Notes: a model not told the origin generated them from the letters alone. 64,000 nucleotides of DNA from Sphingomonas sp. (GCF_003248515.1 NZ_QFOB01000006.1:346483-410482), one strand, 5' to 3'; numbered from the stretch's first letter, positions 1 through 9,483 are shown. Translations and numbers: made by a program.

Positions 1-302
1 ACGCGCGTCCACGCGGAGCGCGTTGTCACGTCCTTGCCGCCATTCGTCCTGAGCAGCGCGGGCAGATCGGGAAGGGGATTGGCCCGGGCTTCGTCGAAAT
101 TGGCGAAGTTCGGCGCCGCCGGATCACGCGCTGAGAGTGTCGGTCGCGTCTCCCTGATCCCGAGGAGCGCCAATTCGCGCGATCGTTCGGCTCCAGATTC
201 CGTCTGGATGCGTTCCCGTTCCGCAGGCGAAGGCGCCTGCGCGATCACGGGGAAAGCCGCCAACAGGCCAACCATAATGCCGAACCGGCATCCCTGCTTC
301 AT
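1..302 (-). CDS. CE15 glucuronoyl esterase, N-terminal part (runs off left edge)
   Basis: Only the first 100 codons are inside the window. The ATG is preceded by GGAGAGGTGGG. Residues 1-22 read as a signal peptide ending VIAQA, so the protein is exported. The mature part contains ANFDEARANPLPDLPALL followed by NGGKDVTT, which matches the region just before the WxxRRPE segment of CE15 glucuronoyl esterases. That family cleaves the ester between xylan 4-O-methylglucuronate and lignin alcohols. The gene lies 65 bp downstream of the GH35 gene on the same strand, presumably in one operon, and close to a GH67 alpha-glucuronidase acting on the same side chain. The catalytic Ser-His-Glu residues are outside the window, so activity cannot be judged. 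Confidence 0.75.
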   Translation of the reverse strand, partial: MKQGCRFGIMVGLLAAFPVIAQAPSPAERERIQTESGAERSRELALLGIRETRPTLSARDPAAPNFANFDEARANPLPDLPALLRTNGGKDVTTRSAWTR

Positions 303-367
303 CCCACCTCTCCACTTCGAATTCTTGGCGATCCGATAGTCTTTGCGCGCCTGGCCCGAAGCGGGCC

Positions 368-2044
368 TCAGCGATATCGATAATAACGTACCTTCTGGAT
401 GGCGAAGTGGTGCCCCAGCATGATCCGGCGCCCCTGATGCGTCTGGTCGCCATTGAGCAGGCGCCCCGGCGACCAGGCGCCATCGCCACCGAAGCGGCCT
501 TCCCACGCGCTGTCGATCCCGGCCTGGCCACCGGCCACCGGCTCAGCATAGACATGCACGTCGCGGCCGGCGATCAGATAGTCTTCCGGCCCGGTCTGCA
601 CGATGATCGCCGCCGCGCCGGCTGTATCGTCGGTCCGCGCCGGCCGCTCGATATCGGCGAAGGTGACGGTGAAGCGATAATCCCCGATCACCTTGGTCTG
701 CGGCTCATAGACCAGGCTCTCATCGTAAAGCTGGCGCGGCTTGAAGCCGCCCATCCTGCCCTGCCCCTGCGCGGCCAGAATATAGGGCGAGAGCTGCCCC
801 AGCACGTCATACGCCTCGCCCAGCGCCCCGGGGTCGCCATCGACGGAGTCGATCGAAAATGGACCGAAGCCGATCGCGTCCAGCGCGCCGATCGCGTAAA
901 AGGCGTTGGCTGGCACTTCCGGCCGATCCGCATTGTTCGCTTCGGGAATGAACAGCGGATTATCCGGCCGCTTATAGCCATTCACGATGTCGACGAAGTT
1001 CGGAAAATAGATGTCCGGGGCCAGCAGATCGATATGCGGCGCGCCCGCTTTCCAGATGTCGATGAGATGCGGCAGCGGTCCGCCGCTCGGATATTGGCCG
1101 GGTGCGCGGCCGGGGCGGGCAAGCGCCACGTTCACATACATCGGGATCGGATAAGCGGCCTTGCCCGCCGCCGTCAGTGAATCGGCGAAGCGCGCATAAT
1201 GCCACGCCGCGAAGATTTCGGCGGATGCGTCGCCCTGGCCGAACAGTTCGGACCAGGTGCCGGCGGTGCGCGCGCCATTCTGTTCCCACACCTGCTTCAG
1301 CGCGGGAACCAATGTCTCGCGATGCGCGGCGAGATAGGCGGTCAGATCCGCCGGCACCGCGCCGGCGAACGCGGCATTGGCGGCCGCGCTGTAATCCCGC
1401 GCGACCGGCAGCATTCCGATCTCGTTTTCAACCTGGATCATCAGCACCGTGGCGTCGCGCCGATCGACCTCCGCCAGATGCGCGTTCAGTGCCGCGAAGG
1501 CGCGCGCATCGGCCTTCAGCGTTTGCTCACCGAAGGTCGAAAGGATTTCCGCGCCCTGCCCGTTCGGCAGTTCCGCGCGCGGAAAACGCCCCTGATCGCG
1601 CTTCACCCACGCCGGCGCGTAGGTCGACATCGAATTCTTCCAGGCGCCGAACCAGAGCAGAACGAGCTTCAGATTGTTCGCCCGCGCAGCACGCAGCATC
1701 GAATCCAGGCTGCTCCAGTCGAACCGCCCTTCCTCGGGCTCGATCAATTCCCACGATACCGGCGCCAGAACGGTATTGAGATGCATCGCCTTCAGGCGCG
1801 CCCAGTGCGGCGCCATATAATTCGCGCTGGATGCGGCGGAATTGCTCAATTCGCCCGCGACAAGGAGCATCGGCTTCCCGCCGACGACCAGTTGTGTTGC
1901 TGTCCCCTGCCGCTGGAGGCGCGGGGGTTCGGCACGCGCAGCAACGAAAGCCTGCCCCGGCAGGGAGACGCAAAGTGCCGTCGTGAGCAGGGCGCGACGC
2001 AGTGCAAATCCATTGGATCGAACGAAATCAACTCGCACCGTCAA
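368..2044 (-). CDS. GH35 beta-galactosidase, secreted, with C-terminal DUF5597-type domain
   Basis: This 558-residue protein has a signal peptide (about residues 1-38, after an RR pair) and an (alpha/beta)8 GH35 domain. The acid/base is Glu208 in QVENEIG and the nucleophile is Glu368 in FIPEANN. About 170 C-terminal residues resemble the DUF5597 domain found on the xylan-locus type of GH35. It should remove terminal beta-galactose from hemicellulose side chains in the periplasm or at the cell surface. The best start is TTG at 2044, behind GGGAGGG. It is divergent from the GH67 gene, with a regulon-B palindrome at 2127-2137 between them, and it leads the operon containing the CE15 gene. Confidence 0.85.
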   Translation of the reverse strand: MTVRVDFVRSNGFALRRALLTTALCVSLPGQAFVAARAEPPRLQRQGTATQLVVGGKPMLLVAGELSNSAASSANYMAPHWARLKAMHLNTVLAPVSWELIEPEEGRFDWSSLDSMLRAARANNLKLVLLWFGAWKNSMSTYAPAWVKRDQGRFPRAELPNGQGAEILSTFGEQTLKADARAFAALNAHLAEVDRRDATVLMIQVENEIGMLPVARDYSAAANAAFAGAVPADLTAYLAAHRETLVPALKQVWEQNGARTAGTWSELFGQGDASAEIFAAWHYARFADSLTAAGKAAYPIPMYVNVALARPGRAPGQYPSGGPLPHLIDIWKAGAPHIDLLAPDIYFPNFVDIVNGYKRPDNPLFIPEANNADRPEVPANAFYAIGALDAIGFGPFSIDSVDGDPGALGEAYDVLGQLSPYILAAQGQGRMGGFKPRQLYDESLVYEPQTKVIGDYRFTVTFADIERPARTDDTAGAAAIIVQTGPEDYLIAGRDVHVYAEPVAGGQAGIDSAWEGRFGGDGAWSPGRLLNGDQTHQGRRIMLGHHFAIQKVRYYRYR

Positions 2045-2126
2045 ACGGCCCTCCCGACATTTCCGGCCCCGGACCGGCTTTCTCCCCGCGCACGATACCG
2101 CTATTCGGCACGACGACCAGCTTTAA

Positions 2127-2137
2127 ATGTCTGACAT
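2127..2137. promoter_or_regulatory. Regulon-B operator, full palindrome
   Basis: ATGTCTGACAT is a perfect inverted repeat (ATGTC-T-GACAT) in the divergent gap between the GH35 and GH67 genes. It lies 25 bp before the GH67 start chosen here. It fits the GT-N-AC core typical of GntR-family operators and is the most symmetric member of a motif repeated at pentose-utilisation promoters across the window. Confidence 0.6.
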
Positions 2138-2162
2138 AATAAATTTGCGACGGGGACGATCC

Positions 2163-4310
2163 ATGACGATCCTTGCACGGCTCATCACCTCTCTCGCGCT
2201 GATGACGGCGCTCTTCTCATCGCCGGCGCGGGCCGAGGACGGCTATGATCTCTGGCTGCGTTATCGCCCGCTTCCCGCCGCCGAGGCGAGCGTGGCCGCG
2301 CGCCACATGCAGGCGATCGTGCCGCTGGACGACTCCCCCGTCATCCGGTCCGCCGCCGCCGAACTGGCCCGCGCGGCCACCGGCCTGACCGGCCAGTCTC
2401 CCGCCACGTCACGCCGGGCTGGCGCGATCATTCTGGCGCTGGCCAGCAATCCGGCGATCGCGTCGCTCAGGCTCGACACCTCCACGCTGGGTGCCGAGGG
2501 TTATCTCGTCCGCTCCGTGAAAATGGAGGGGGAGCCTGTGACGCTGATCGTCGCGAATGCGGATCGCGGCCTGCTTTACGGCGCCTTCGCGCTGATCCGC
2601 CTCGCCCAGACCAACACGACACTGAACGGGCTCGACGTGTCCTCCCGCCCCAAAATGCAGCTTCGCGTGCTCGATCACTGGGATAATCTGGATGGAGTGG
2701 TGGAGCGCGGCTATGCCGGCCAGTCGCTGTGGGATTGGTGGACGCTGCCGGATTACCGGAATCCCCGCTACACCGATTATGCCCGCGCCAATGCCTCGAT
2801 CGGCATCAACGGTGTCGTCCTCAACAATGTGAACGCCAAGTCGGAAAGTCTGACGGCGCGCTATATCGGCAAGGCCGCCGCGCTGGCCGAGATGTTCCGG
2901 CCGTGGGGCCTGAAGGTCTATTTGTCTGCGCGTTTCACCGCGCCGATCGAATTGGGGGGGCTGCCGACCGCCGACCCTGCGGATTCGCGCGTGGCCGCCT
3001 GGTGGCGCGCCAAGGCGGATGAGATCTACCGCACGATTCCGGATTTCGGCGGCTTCCTCGTCAAGGCAAACAGCGAGGGCCAGCCTGGTCCGCGCGATTA
3101 TGGGCGCACCCAGGCCGAGGGCGCGAACATGCTGGCGGCGGCGCTCGCGCCGCATGGCGGCACCGTGATGTGGCGCGCCTTCGTCTATGCGGAAACCAAC
3201 CCCGAAGACCGCGCCAAGCAGGCCTATACCGAATTCAAGCCGCTCGACGGCACGTTTGCGGACAATGTGCTGGTTCAGGTGAAGAACGGCGCACTGGACT
3301 TCCAGCCGCGCGAACCTTTCCACCCCCTGTTCGGGGCGATGCCGCGCACGCCGCTGATGATGGAATTCCAGATCACCAAGGAATATCTCGGCTTCGCAAC
3401 GCACCTCGTCTATCTCGCCCCTCTCTTCTCCGAGACGCTGCAGAGCGACACGATGGCGCGCGGCAAGGGATCGACGGTCGCGCGCATCCTGGATGGCTCG
3501 CTGGAAGGGCATCGGCTGAGTGGCATCGCCGGCGTCGCCAATATCGGGCGTGACCGTGACTGGTCCGGATCGTCCTTCAATCAGGCCAACTGGTATGCCT
3601 TCGGGCGCCTCGCCTGGGACCCGGACGGGTCGCCCGAAGCGATTGCGCGCGAATGGTCCGCGATGACGTTCGGCCCCTCGCCCGAAATAATCGCAACGAG
3701 CGTGAAGATGATGATGGGCTCGCGCGAGGCGGCGGTGGATTACATGACCCCGCTGGGCCTGGCTCACCTGATGGGCACCGGCCACCATTACGGGCCGGCC
3801 CCCTGGATCTCCAATCTCGCCCGGCCGGAATGGAACCCGGTTTATTATCATCGCGCCGACAGCGCCGGCATAGGCTTCGATCGTACGGCATCGGGCAGCG
3901 ACGCGATCGCCCAATATGCACCGCCCGTCGCCCGCATCCTTGCCGATCCGAAGCGCATTCCCGAGCGCGAACTGCTCTGGTTTCATCATGTCCGCTGGGA
4001 TCAGCGGATGGCATCCGGGAAGACGCTCTGGGCCGAACTGGTCGGCCATTATGATCGCGGCGTGGATTATGTGGCGGGCATGCAGCGCGAGTGGAGCGGA
4101 CTGGAAGGCAAGGTCGATGCCGAACGCTTCCAGAAGACGGCCACCTTCCTCGCGGTGCAGCTCCGCGAGGCGAAATGGTGGCGCGATGCGAGCCTCGCTT
4201 ATTGGATGAGCGTCAACAAGCTCGCGCTGCCCGCGGGGGTCGCCGCACCGGAGCATGATCTGGCCTGGTATCAGGCGCAGCGCTTTCCCTACGCGCCCGG
4301 AAACCCCTAA
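2163..4310 (+). CDS. aguA: GH67 alpha-glucuronidase, exported
   Basis: This 715-residue protein has a signal peptide (TILARLITSLALMTALFSSPARA) and then the full GH67 architecture. Catalytic residues match the family: Glu305 in KANSEGQPGP as general acid, with Asp379 (NGALDFQPREP) and Glu407 (QITKEYLG) as the base pair. It removes 4-O-methylglucuronic acid from the non-reducing end of short xylo-oligosaccharides. The ATG at 2163 follows GGGGACG; an in-frame ATG at 2127 lies inside the operator and is less likely. Many GH67 enzymes are cytosolic, so the export signal implies debranching in the periplasm before sugars cross the inner membrane. Confidence 0.93.
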   Translation: MTILARLITSLALMTALFSSPARAEDGYDLWLRYRPLPAAEASVAARHMQAIVPLDDSPVIRSAAAELARAATGLTGQSPATSRRAGAIILALASNPAIASLRLDTSTLGAEGYLVRSVKMEGEPVTLIVANADRGLLYGAFALIRLAQTNTTLNGLDVSSRPKMQLRVLDHWDNLDGVVERGYAGQSLWDWWTLPDYRNPRYTDYARANASIGINGVVLNNVNAKSESLTARYIGKAAALAEMFRPWGLKVYLSARFTAPIELGGLPTADPADSRVAAWWRAKADEIYRTIPDFGGFLVKANSEGQPGPRDYGRTQAEGANMLAAALAPHGGTVMWRAFVYAETNPEDRAKQAYTEFKPLDGTFADNVLVQVKNGALDFQPREPFHPLFGAMPRTPLMMEFQITKEYLGFATHLVYLAPLFSETLQSDTMARGKGSTVARILDGSLEGHRLSGIAGVANIGRDRDWSGSSFNQANWYAFGRLAWDPDGSPEAIAREWSAMTFGPSPEIIATSVKMMMGSREAAVDYMTPLGLAHLMGTGHHYGPAPWISNLARPEWNPVYYHRADSAGIGFDRTASGSDAIAQYAPPVARILADPKRIPERELLWFHHVRWDQRMASGKTLWAELVGHYDRGVDYVAGMQREWSGLEGKVDAERFQKTATFLAVQLREAKWWRDASLAYWMSVNKLALPAGVAAPEHDLAWYQAQRFPYAPGNP

Positions 4311-4341
4311 CTCCCCCTTCGCCCCGGCAGAACCGGGGGAG
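4311..4341 (+). terminator. Weak hairpin after GH67
   Basis: CTCCCCC and GGGGGAG pair across a 17-base loop just after the GH67 stop codon. There is no T-run, so termination is only a possibility. Confidence 0.3.
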
Positions 4342-4668
4342 CGATCAGGAGCGTCCGGCGGCAGCCTCCAGGAGTGGCGGCTGCCGATTGCGTCCGCGCA
4401 CGCATCGCTGGCGCGCGCCCTGAAGCGAAGCGAGCCATCGCAGACACAATTGCGCACAAAAGGCCAAAAACAGCCAATTTCTCTACAAATACCAAATCAG
4501 TAAAAGAGGAATGATCATTCCATAGACAAGGACAATCGGCCACAGAATTATACAAAATGACGCCACCGGAGGCTATCGACCACGATTTTTTCGGCTGAAA
4601 ACCGAGCAATCCACGATTATGTATTACAAGTTCCAAAGTAGAACAGTTGTTCATTGCTTAGACAAGTA

Positions 4669-4697
4669 TTGACGAAACACATACTTGGTCGGATAAC
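4669..4697 (+). promoter_or_regulatory. Sigma70-type promoter of the cluster A TonB receptor
   Basis: TTGACG (4669-4674) and GATAAC (4692-4697) are separated by exactly 17 bp. The cluster A operator begins 10 bp after the -10 box, which fits repression by blocking promoter escape. Confidence 0.5.
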
Positions 4698-4707
4698 TTC
4701 TGTCCCG

Positions 4708-4724
4708 ATCGTATATGATATGAT
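4708..4724. promoter_or_regulatory. Cluster A operator 1
   Basis: ATCGTAT-ATG-ATATGAT is one mismatch from the perfect inverted repeat ATCATAT-N3-ATATGAT. It is 27 bp upstream of the TonB receptor start. Presumed target of the FCD regulator at 26014-26733. Confidence 0.7.
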
Positions 4725-4751
4725 TCGATCCATAAGGACAGGGGGAGAGGA

Positions 4752-7700
4752 ATGATCACATCTCGAATTGACGGGACAGGTGCGTCCATCGCCGTTCTGG
4801 CGGCAGCCTTGCTTGCCAGTGCGGCTTCGGCCCAAACGGCGGCACCGGGCCAGTCCCGCACCACCGCCTCCACCGCGCAGGCGGAAGAAGACAGGCCGGC
4901 GACCGCGGCGCCGCTCAGCCAGGATATGCAGGGCATAGCCGACATCGTCGTCACCGGATCGAAGATCCGCGGCGTGGCGCCGATCGGCTCCAATCTCGTT
5001 TCGGTGGGGATCGAGACGATCGAGAAGACCGCGCCAGTCAACGTCTCGCAACTGGTCAACACCGTGCCGTCGATCTCGACGGCGGGGTCGCTCGCGCAGG
5101 GCGAGAACGGCTTTTCCTATTACTCGCCGCAGATCCACAGCCTGGCGGGCTCTTCTTCCAATACCACGCTGGTGATCGTGGACGGGCTCCGGCTTCCCGG
5201 TGGCGGCACCCAGTTCAACCAGACCGATCCGAACATCATCCCGGTCAGCGCGATCCAGCGTGTCGAGGTGCTCGCCGACGGCGCATCCTCGGTCTACGGT
5301 TCGGACGCGGTGGCCGGCGTCGTCAACTTCATCACGCGGCGGACATTTGATGGCCTCGAGGCCAATGTGCAGGCCGGCTTCGCCGATCATTATCGCGATT
5401 TCCAGACGAGTTTCATCTGGGGCAAGACCTGGGAAACGGGCGGCGTCTATGTCGCCGGATCCTATTCCGATCAATCCAAGCTTCTGAACAAGTATCGCGA
5501 ATTTTCCAGCCGCGGCGATTATCGCTCGGTCGGCGGCAGCGTGAACCAGAGCTATCAGTGCAACCCCGCGACGATCGTGGTGCCGGGCGTCACCGGCGTG
5601 TTCCTTTCGCCCAGCGCCACGACGCCTGTCGCGAATACAACCTTGAACGCGCCCTGTAACAACTCGATCTACGCGACGCTGCTGCCCAGCCAGTTCCGCG
5701 CCAATTCCTTCATCAAGGTCACCAACGATTTCAGCGACAAGCTGACCGTGACCGCGACGATGAACTATAACCGGCAGGAGACGCATTCGCCCAACGGGCC
5801 GGGCGGCCTCAGCAATGCCGTGGTCTTCGGCCCCGGCTCCGGACGGACGGGGCAGATCAACCCCTTCTACGTGGCCCCGGCCGGCGCGCCGACCGCGACG
5901 CAGGAGACGGTGAGCTTCCTCTTCCCCCGCGCGGACGGGGAATATGGGGAATCGGAATCGCAGGCGGATTCGATCTACGCAACGGCCGTCGCGGATTATA
6001 AGATCACCGACGACTGGACGGTCACGCTCAGCGATGCCTTCGGCTGGAACCGGTCGGCGCTCAACAATATCAACAGCTTCTGTTCCGCCTGCGCGCTGCT
6101 GGCTCTGAACGGAACGGGGCAATCGAGCGGCAGCACCACCGCCACGAACATCGCCGGCCAGAATGTGATCGCGCTGAACCTTCCGCTGACGACGGCCAAT
6201 GCGCTGGATATCTGGAGCCCGGTGGGATCCGCCAACCGCACCTCCGCGGCGGTGCTGCGCAGCCTGTACGGCGCGAACAGCGAAAATACGAACTACAACA
6301 CCTTCAACCAGATCAAGCTCGACGCCCAGGGTTCACTGTTCAATCTGCCCGGCGGCGCCGTGAAGATCGCCGTTGGTGGCGAATATTACTGGCAGGAGCA
6401 GACGCAGAAGATTTCGGGATCGAACGGCACCGGGCCGACCACGACCGGATCCAACTTCCGCGTCTATAATTATGATCGCAACATCAAATCGGTTTACGCG
6501 GAACTTTATGTACCGGTCATTTCGCCCGAAATGGAGATTCCCTTCTTCCATCGGGTCGATCTCAGCATCGCCGGCCGCTACGACAAGTTCAGCGACGTCG
6601 GCGATACGACCAATCCGAAGTTCGCGGCGAATTGGGAACCGTTCGAAGGGCTGAAGCTTCGCGGTAATTATTCGCGCTCCTTCGTCGCCCCGCCGATCGG
6701 CGTGATCGGCGATCCCACGCAGGGCTATCTCTACGCCTCGGGAAGCGTCGGCGTGAACGGCGCCCAGATTGCCGTGCCGATCGCGAATTATCCCACCGTC
6801 GCCCAGATTCCGGGCATCCAGTGCACCGCGACGACCTGCCTGATCGGCACATCGGCCATTCAGGGCATGCGGCGCCAGCTTGGCGGCGGTTTCACCAATG
6901 AGGTTCCACAGAAAGGCCGCAGTTGGTCGCTCGGTGCGGATTTCGCGCCACGCTTCCTGCCCGGCTTCGTGGCCGCCGCCACCTTCTTCCACAACACGTT
7001 CATCGGCGGTGTGAGTTCACCAAGCCCCAGCGCGATCGTGAATTCCGCGGGCCTGCGCCCGCTGCTCACCATCTGCCCGTCCGGCTGCACGCAGGCGCAG
7101 ATCGAAAGCTTCGCGAACATCGCCAATGGCGCGACGATTTCGGGTGCGGTGCCGCCGACCGTCTATTTCCTGATCGACCAGAGCTCACGCAACGCGCTCA
7201 ATCTCAAGGTTGAGGGTATCGATGCCCAGTTCACCTACAAGACCCGCGAAACCGGCATCGGGCGGTTCACGGTGGGCACCGCGCTGACTTACTTCACCAA
7301 GTTCGTCCAGAATTTCGGCGGGGGCACGAGCTTCAGCATCCTGAATACCTCCGGCTACAATACGACCTTCCCGTCCGTGCGTTTCAAGAATCGCGCGCAG
7401 CTGGGCTGGGAATCGTCGGGCTTCTCCGCCGATCTCTTCTGGAACCATACGGGTTCCTACCGTAACTGGATCAGCACCTCGGTGAACCCGATCACCGTCG
7501 ACAGCGTGGGCAATCCCACGGGCGGCGGCGACAAGGTGAAGGCGAACAACCTGTTCGACATGCACCTTCAATATACGTTCAAGACCGGAAACTTCCTGAA
7601 CGGCTGGCAATTGTACGTCGACATGCAGAACATCTTCGATCGCAACCCGCCCTTCTACAACGGCAATACGGGTGGCATTCTCGGCGGCGCGTGGGGCTAT

Positions 7701-7763
7701 AACGGCTTCGTGTCCAACCCGCTCGGGCGGCTCACCAGCTTCGGATTGCGCGTGAAGCTCTGA
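4752..7763 (+). CDS. TonB-dependent outer-membrane receptor of cluster A
   Basis: This 1003-residue protein has a signal peptide ending ASAQT. A Ton-box-like segment (ADIVVTGSKIRG) follows near residue 60, then a plug domain with VLADGASSVYGSDAVAGVVN, and a long beta-barrel ending SFGLRVKL. It should import the cluster's substrate across the outer membrane with TonB/ExbBD energy. The ATG follows GGGGGAGAGG. It is transcribed alone: the promoter and operator are directly upstream and a strong terminator directly downstream. The ligand cannot be told from sequence; the neighbouring oxidoreductases and CoA enzymes argue against a siderophore. Confidence 0.92.
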   Translation: MITSRIDGTGASIAVLAAALLASAASAQTAAPGQSRTTASTAQAEEDRPATAAPLSQDMQGIADIVVTGSKIRGVAPIGSNLVSVGIETIEKTAPVNVSQLVNTVPSISTAGSLAQGENGFSYYSPQIHSLAGSSSNTTLVIVDGLRLPGGGTQFNQTDPNIIPVSAIQRVEVLADGASSVYGSDAVAGVVNFITRRTFDGLEANVQAGFADHYRDFQTSFIWGKTWETGGVYVAGSYSDQSKLLNKYREFSSRGDYRSVGGSVNQSYQCNPATIVVPGVTGVFLSPSATTPVANTTLNAPCNNSIYATLLPSQFRANSFIKVTNDFSDKLTVTATMNYNRQETHSPNGPGGLSNAVVFGPGSGRTGQINPFYVAPAGAPTATQETVSFLFPRADGEYGESESQADSIYATAVADYKITDDWTVTLSDAFGWNRSALNNINSFCSACALLALNGTGQSSGSTTATNIAGQNVIALNLPLTTANALDIWSPVGSANRTSAAVLRSLYGANSENTNYNTFNQIKLDAQGSLFNLPGGAVKIAVGGEYYWQEQTQKISGSNGTGPTTTGSNFRVYNYDRNIKSVYAELYVPVISPEMEIPFFHRVDLSIAGRYDKFSDVGDTTNPKFAANWEPFEGLKLRGNYSRSFVAPPIGVIGDPTQGYLYASGSVGVNGAQIAVPIANYPTVAQIPGIQCTATTCLIGTSAIQGMRRQLGGGFTNEVPQKGRSWSLGADFAPRFLPGFVAAATFFHNTFIGGVSSPSPSAIVNSAGLRPLLTICPSGCTQAQIESFANIANGATISGAVPPTVYFLIDQSSRNALNLKVEGIDAQFTYKTRETGIGRFTVGTALTYFTKFVQNFGGGTSFSILNTSGYNTTFPSVRFKNRAQLGWESSGFSADLFWNHTGSYRNWISTSVNPITVDSVGNPTGGGDKVKANNLFDMHLQYTFKTGNFLNGWQLYVDMQNIFDRNPPFYNGNTGGILGGAWGYNGFVSNPLGRLTSFGLRVKL

Positions 7764-7781
7764 TCCTGCCGGTCCCCTGTC

Positions 7782-7817
7782 GAGCCGTCCTCAGCAATCT
7801 GAGGACGGCTCTTTTTT
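7782..7817 (+). terminator. Rho-independent terminator after the TonB receptor
   Basis: A perfect 13-bp stem, GAGCCGTCCTCAG with CTGAGGACGGCTC around a CAAT loop, is followed by six Ts. It is the clearest intrinsic terminator I found in the window. Confidence 0.93.
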
Positions 7818-7867
7818 GTGCGGTTCGCGGCGCGCTCAGGCGCGCATGAAAGGGCGAACGGGACGCA

Positions 7868-8872
7868 TCACTGCCGCCCGCCCGATTCCAGCGAGTAGCC
7901 ATGCAGGCCCGCCGGATAGGGATTGATCGCCACGCGGGTGCCCATCTGCCCTTCCGGGCCGCCGAAACTGGCGCGGTGCCAGCGCCCCTGGGCCGCCGAT
8001 ACGACATCGCCGGCAGAAGCCTTGATAAGGGGCACCCCTTCTACCTGCAGATCGACATTACCCTCCATGACGAACCAGAATTCGTCATAGCCGATATGAT
8101 AATGGCCAAGATTGGAGGATGGAGGCGTAGGCACGCCACGGCCGCGAATATTGTTCACGAACATGTGCTGCGCCATGATGAACGGCCCCGCGCGGGCTCC
8201 GCCTTTCACCACATCCCCATAATAATCGAGATAGGGCTTGTTGGCCTCGTCGAATCCGCCCGGGCCTCCGGTCGCGAGCCTTTCTTCATAGATGAAGCCG
8301 TCTGTCGGCTTGGGCCGCGCGCGTGCGGGCTCCACGGGATAGAGCGGAAGATCGCTGGCGGCATGGATTTCAAAATACAGCGCCGGCGCGTCGCCCATCG
8401 CTTCCAGCGTGAAGGCGACGCGATAGGGAATATCGATCTCAAAGCCCTTGCGGGCCACGAACGAGGGCTGCCCCGCCAGAGAAACCTTCACCTCTCCGTC
8501 CCAGACGATGATCGCAGTGCGATTATCGGAATAAGCAACGGCATCCGTGGCCTTGCCCGGCGCGATCTGCTTCCAGTCCGCCACGATATCGCGATTGCGG
8601 ACGATGGGCTGCGTCCACGTTTTCTGGCCTTTGTGAAGCGCCAGCACGTCGGCAAGCTTCCACCATGGGCGGTTCGGCGCCTTATAATCCGCATAAGGGG
8701 TTTTCTTCGGCATCCAGAGGCGCATTGGCGGCGGTGGCCCGCGACGGGCCGGGGCATCCGGCGGCGGCGGCGCCGCGCCGGACATTCCGGCCTGCGCGTT
8801 GACCTGCGCTGTGGCCGCGATCGCCACCATCGCAATCGCCGTCATGGCCGAGCCGATAGCAAAGCGTTTCAT
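7868..8872 (-). CDS. Secreted cupin-domain protein, cluster A
   Basis: This 334-residue protein has a signal peptide (about residues 1-26, ending QVNA), a proline-rich linker and two beta-barrel-like halves. The second half carries the cupin metal motif in GHYHIGYDEFWFVMEG (HxH followed by Glu). The first half keeps the strand pattern but I see no HxH. A periplasmic metal-dependent isomerase, lyase or dioxygenase is possible, but no reaction can be assigned. The ATG follows GGAGGGG. It diverges from the small gene at 9004, with a cluster A operator between them. Confidence 0.75.
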   Translation of the reverse strand: MKRFAIGSAMTAIAMVAIAATAQVNAQAGMSGAAPPPPDAPARRGPPPPMRLWMPKKTPYADYKAPNRPWWKLADVLALHKGQKTWTQPIVRNRDIVADWKQIAPGKATDAVAYSDNRTAIIVWDGEVKVSLAGQPSFVARKGFEIDIPYRVAFTLEAMGDAPALYFEIHAASDLPLYPVEPARARPKPTDGFIYEERLATGGPGGFDEANKPYLDYYGDVVKGGARAGPFIMAQHMFVNNIRGRGVPTPPSSNLGHYHIGYDEFWFVMEGNVDLQVEGVPLIKASAGDVVSAAQGRWHRASFGGPEGQMGTRVAINPYPAGLHGYSLESGGRQ

Positions 8873-8910
8873 TCATCCCCTCCTCGCCCGTGGGCTTCGA
8901 TTTTGTTGCG

Positions 8911-8927
8911 ATCATATATGATATGAT
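8911..8927. promoter_or_regulatory. Cluster A operator 2
   Basis: ATCATAT-ATG-ATATGAT is a perfect inverted repeat with a 3-bp spacer, in the divergent gap between the cupin (minus) and the small exported protein (plus). A TTGACG on the minus strand (8939-8944) suits a -35 box for the cupin, with the operator over the -10 region. Confidence 0.75.
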
Positions 8928-9003
8928 AGCATCTTGTTCGTCAAATTGATCCGCGCCAGAAACGGACAACGAAGATCTCAAGAATCTCGGAGAGGATGGA
9001 TCG

Positions 9004-9483
9004 ATGCTGCGACATGTTTTGGCCACCCTGCTGATCGCCTCGGGCGCGACGGCAGCGGAGGCGCAGGTGGAAAATTGCCGCGCCATTGCGGATTCCGCCC
9101 GTCGGCTGGCCTGTTATGATGCGCGCGATGCTGCTCCAGCCGCATCCAGCGCCGCCCCCGCGCCCTCCAGCGCGGCGCCCCCTGCCTCACCGATCGCCGC
9201 TGCCCAGCCCGCACCGGTCCAGACATCCGTGCCGGCGTCGCAGTCGAGCGCATCGATCGTACGGGGCCGGCCGGATGGCCGGATCGCATCGGTCACCGCT
9301 CTCCGCTACGGTCTTTCGCGCATCCAGCTGGAAGACGGCCGCACGTTCGAAACCGCGACGGATACGGCGGTGCCGCCCCCCGCCGGCACCGAGGTCCGGC
9401 TGCGGCGCACCCTGCTGGGCACCACCTTCCTCGACGCGGACGGTCGCCGCCCGCTCACTGTGCGACTGGTACGCCAGCCCTGA
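9004..9483 (+). CDS. Small exported protein with a CRAI...RLACYDA motif
   Basis: This 159-residue protein has a signal peptide (ending AAEAQ). A short N-terminal motif with two cysteines, CRAIADSARRLACYDA, resembles the segment seen in TagO/VasI-like and other small periplasmic proteins. A long Ala/Pro/Ser linker (about residues 40-85) leads to a compact C-terminal domain. No enzymatic motif is visible. The 3' end overlaps the convergent MFS gene by 29 bp. Its position beside a cluster A operator suggests co-regulation, but function is unknown. Confidence 0.65.
   Translation: MLRHVLATLLIASGATAAEAQVENCRAIADSARRLACYDARDAAPAASSAAPAPSSAAPPASPIAAAQPAPVQTSVPASQSSASIVRGRPDGRIASVTALRYGLSRIQLEDGRTFETATDTAVPPPAGTEVRLRRTLLGTTFLDADGRRPLTVRLVRQP

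Larger units (their letters stand above)
4311..4751. other. Gene-free leader region before the cluster A receptor
   Basis: These 441 bp carry no convincing gene. Roughly the last 270 bp are visibly richer in A and T than the surroundings. They contain a TTGACG/GATAAC promoter and the first ATCATAT-type operator, followed by the ribosome binding site GGGGGAGAGG for the TonB receptor. Confidence 0.6.

Noticed and set aside
2409..4457. 682-codon open frame on the minus strand opposite the GH67 gene
   Set aside because: It is the antisense shadow of a well-supported GH67 gene in high-GC DNA, with arginine- and histidine-rich, family-less translation.
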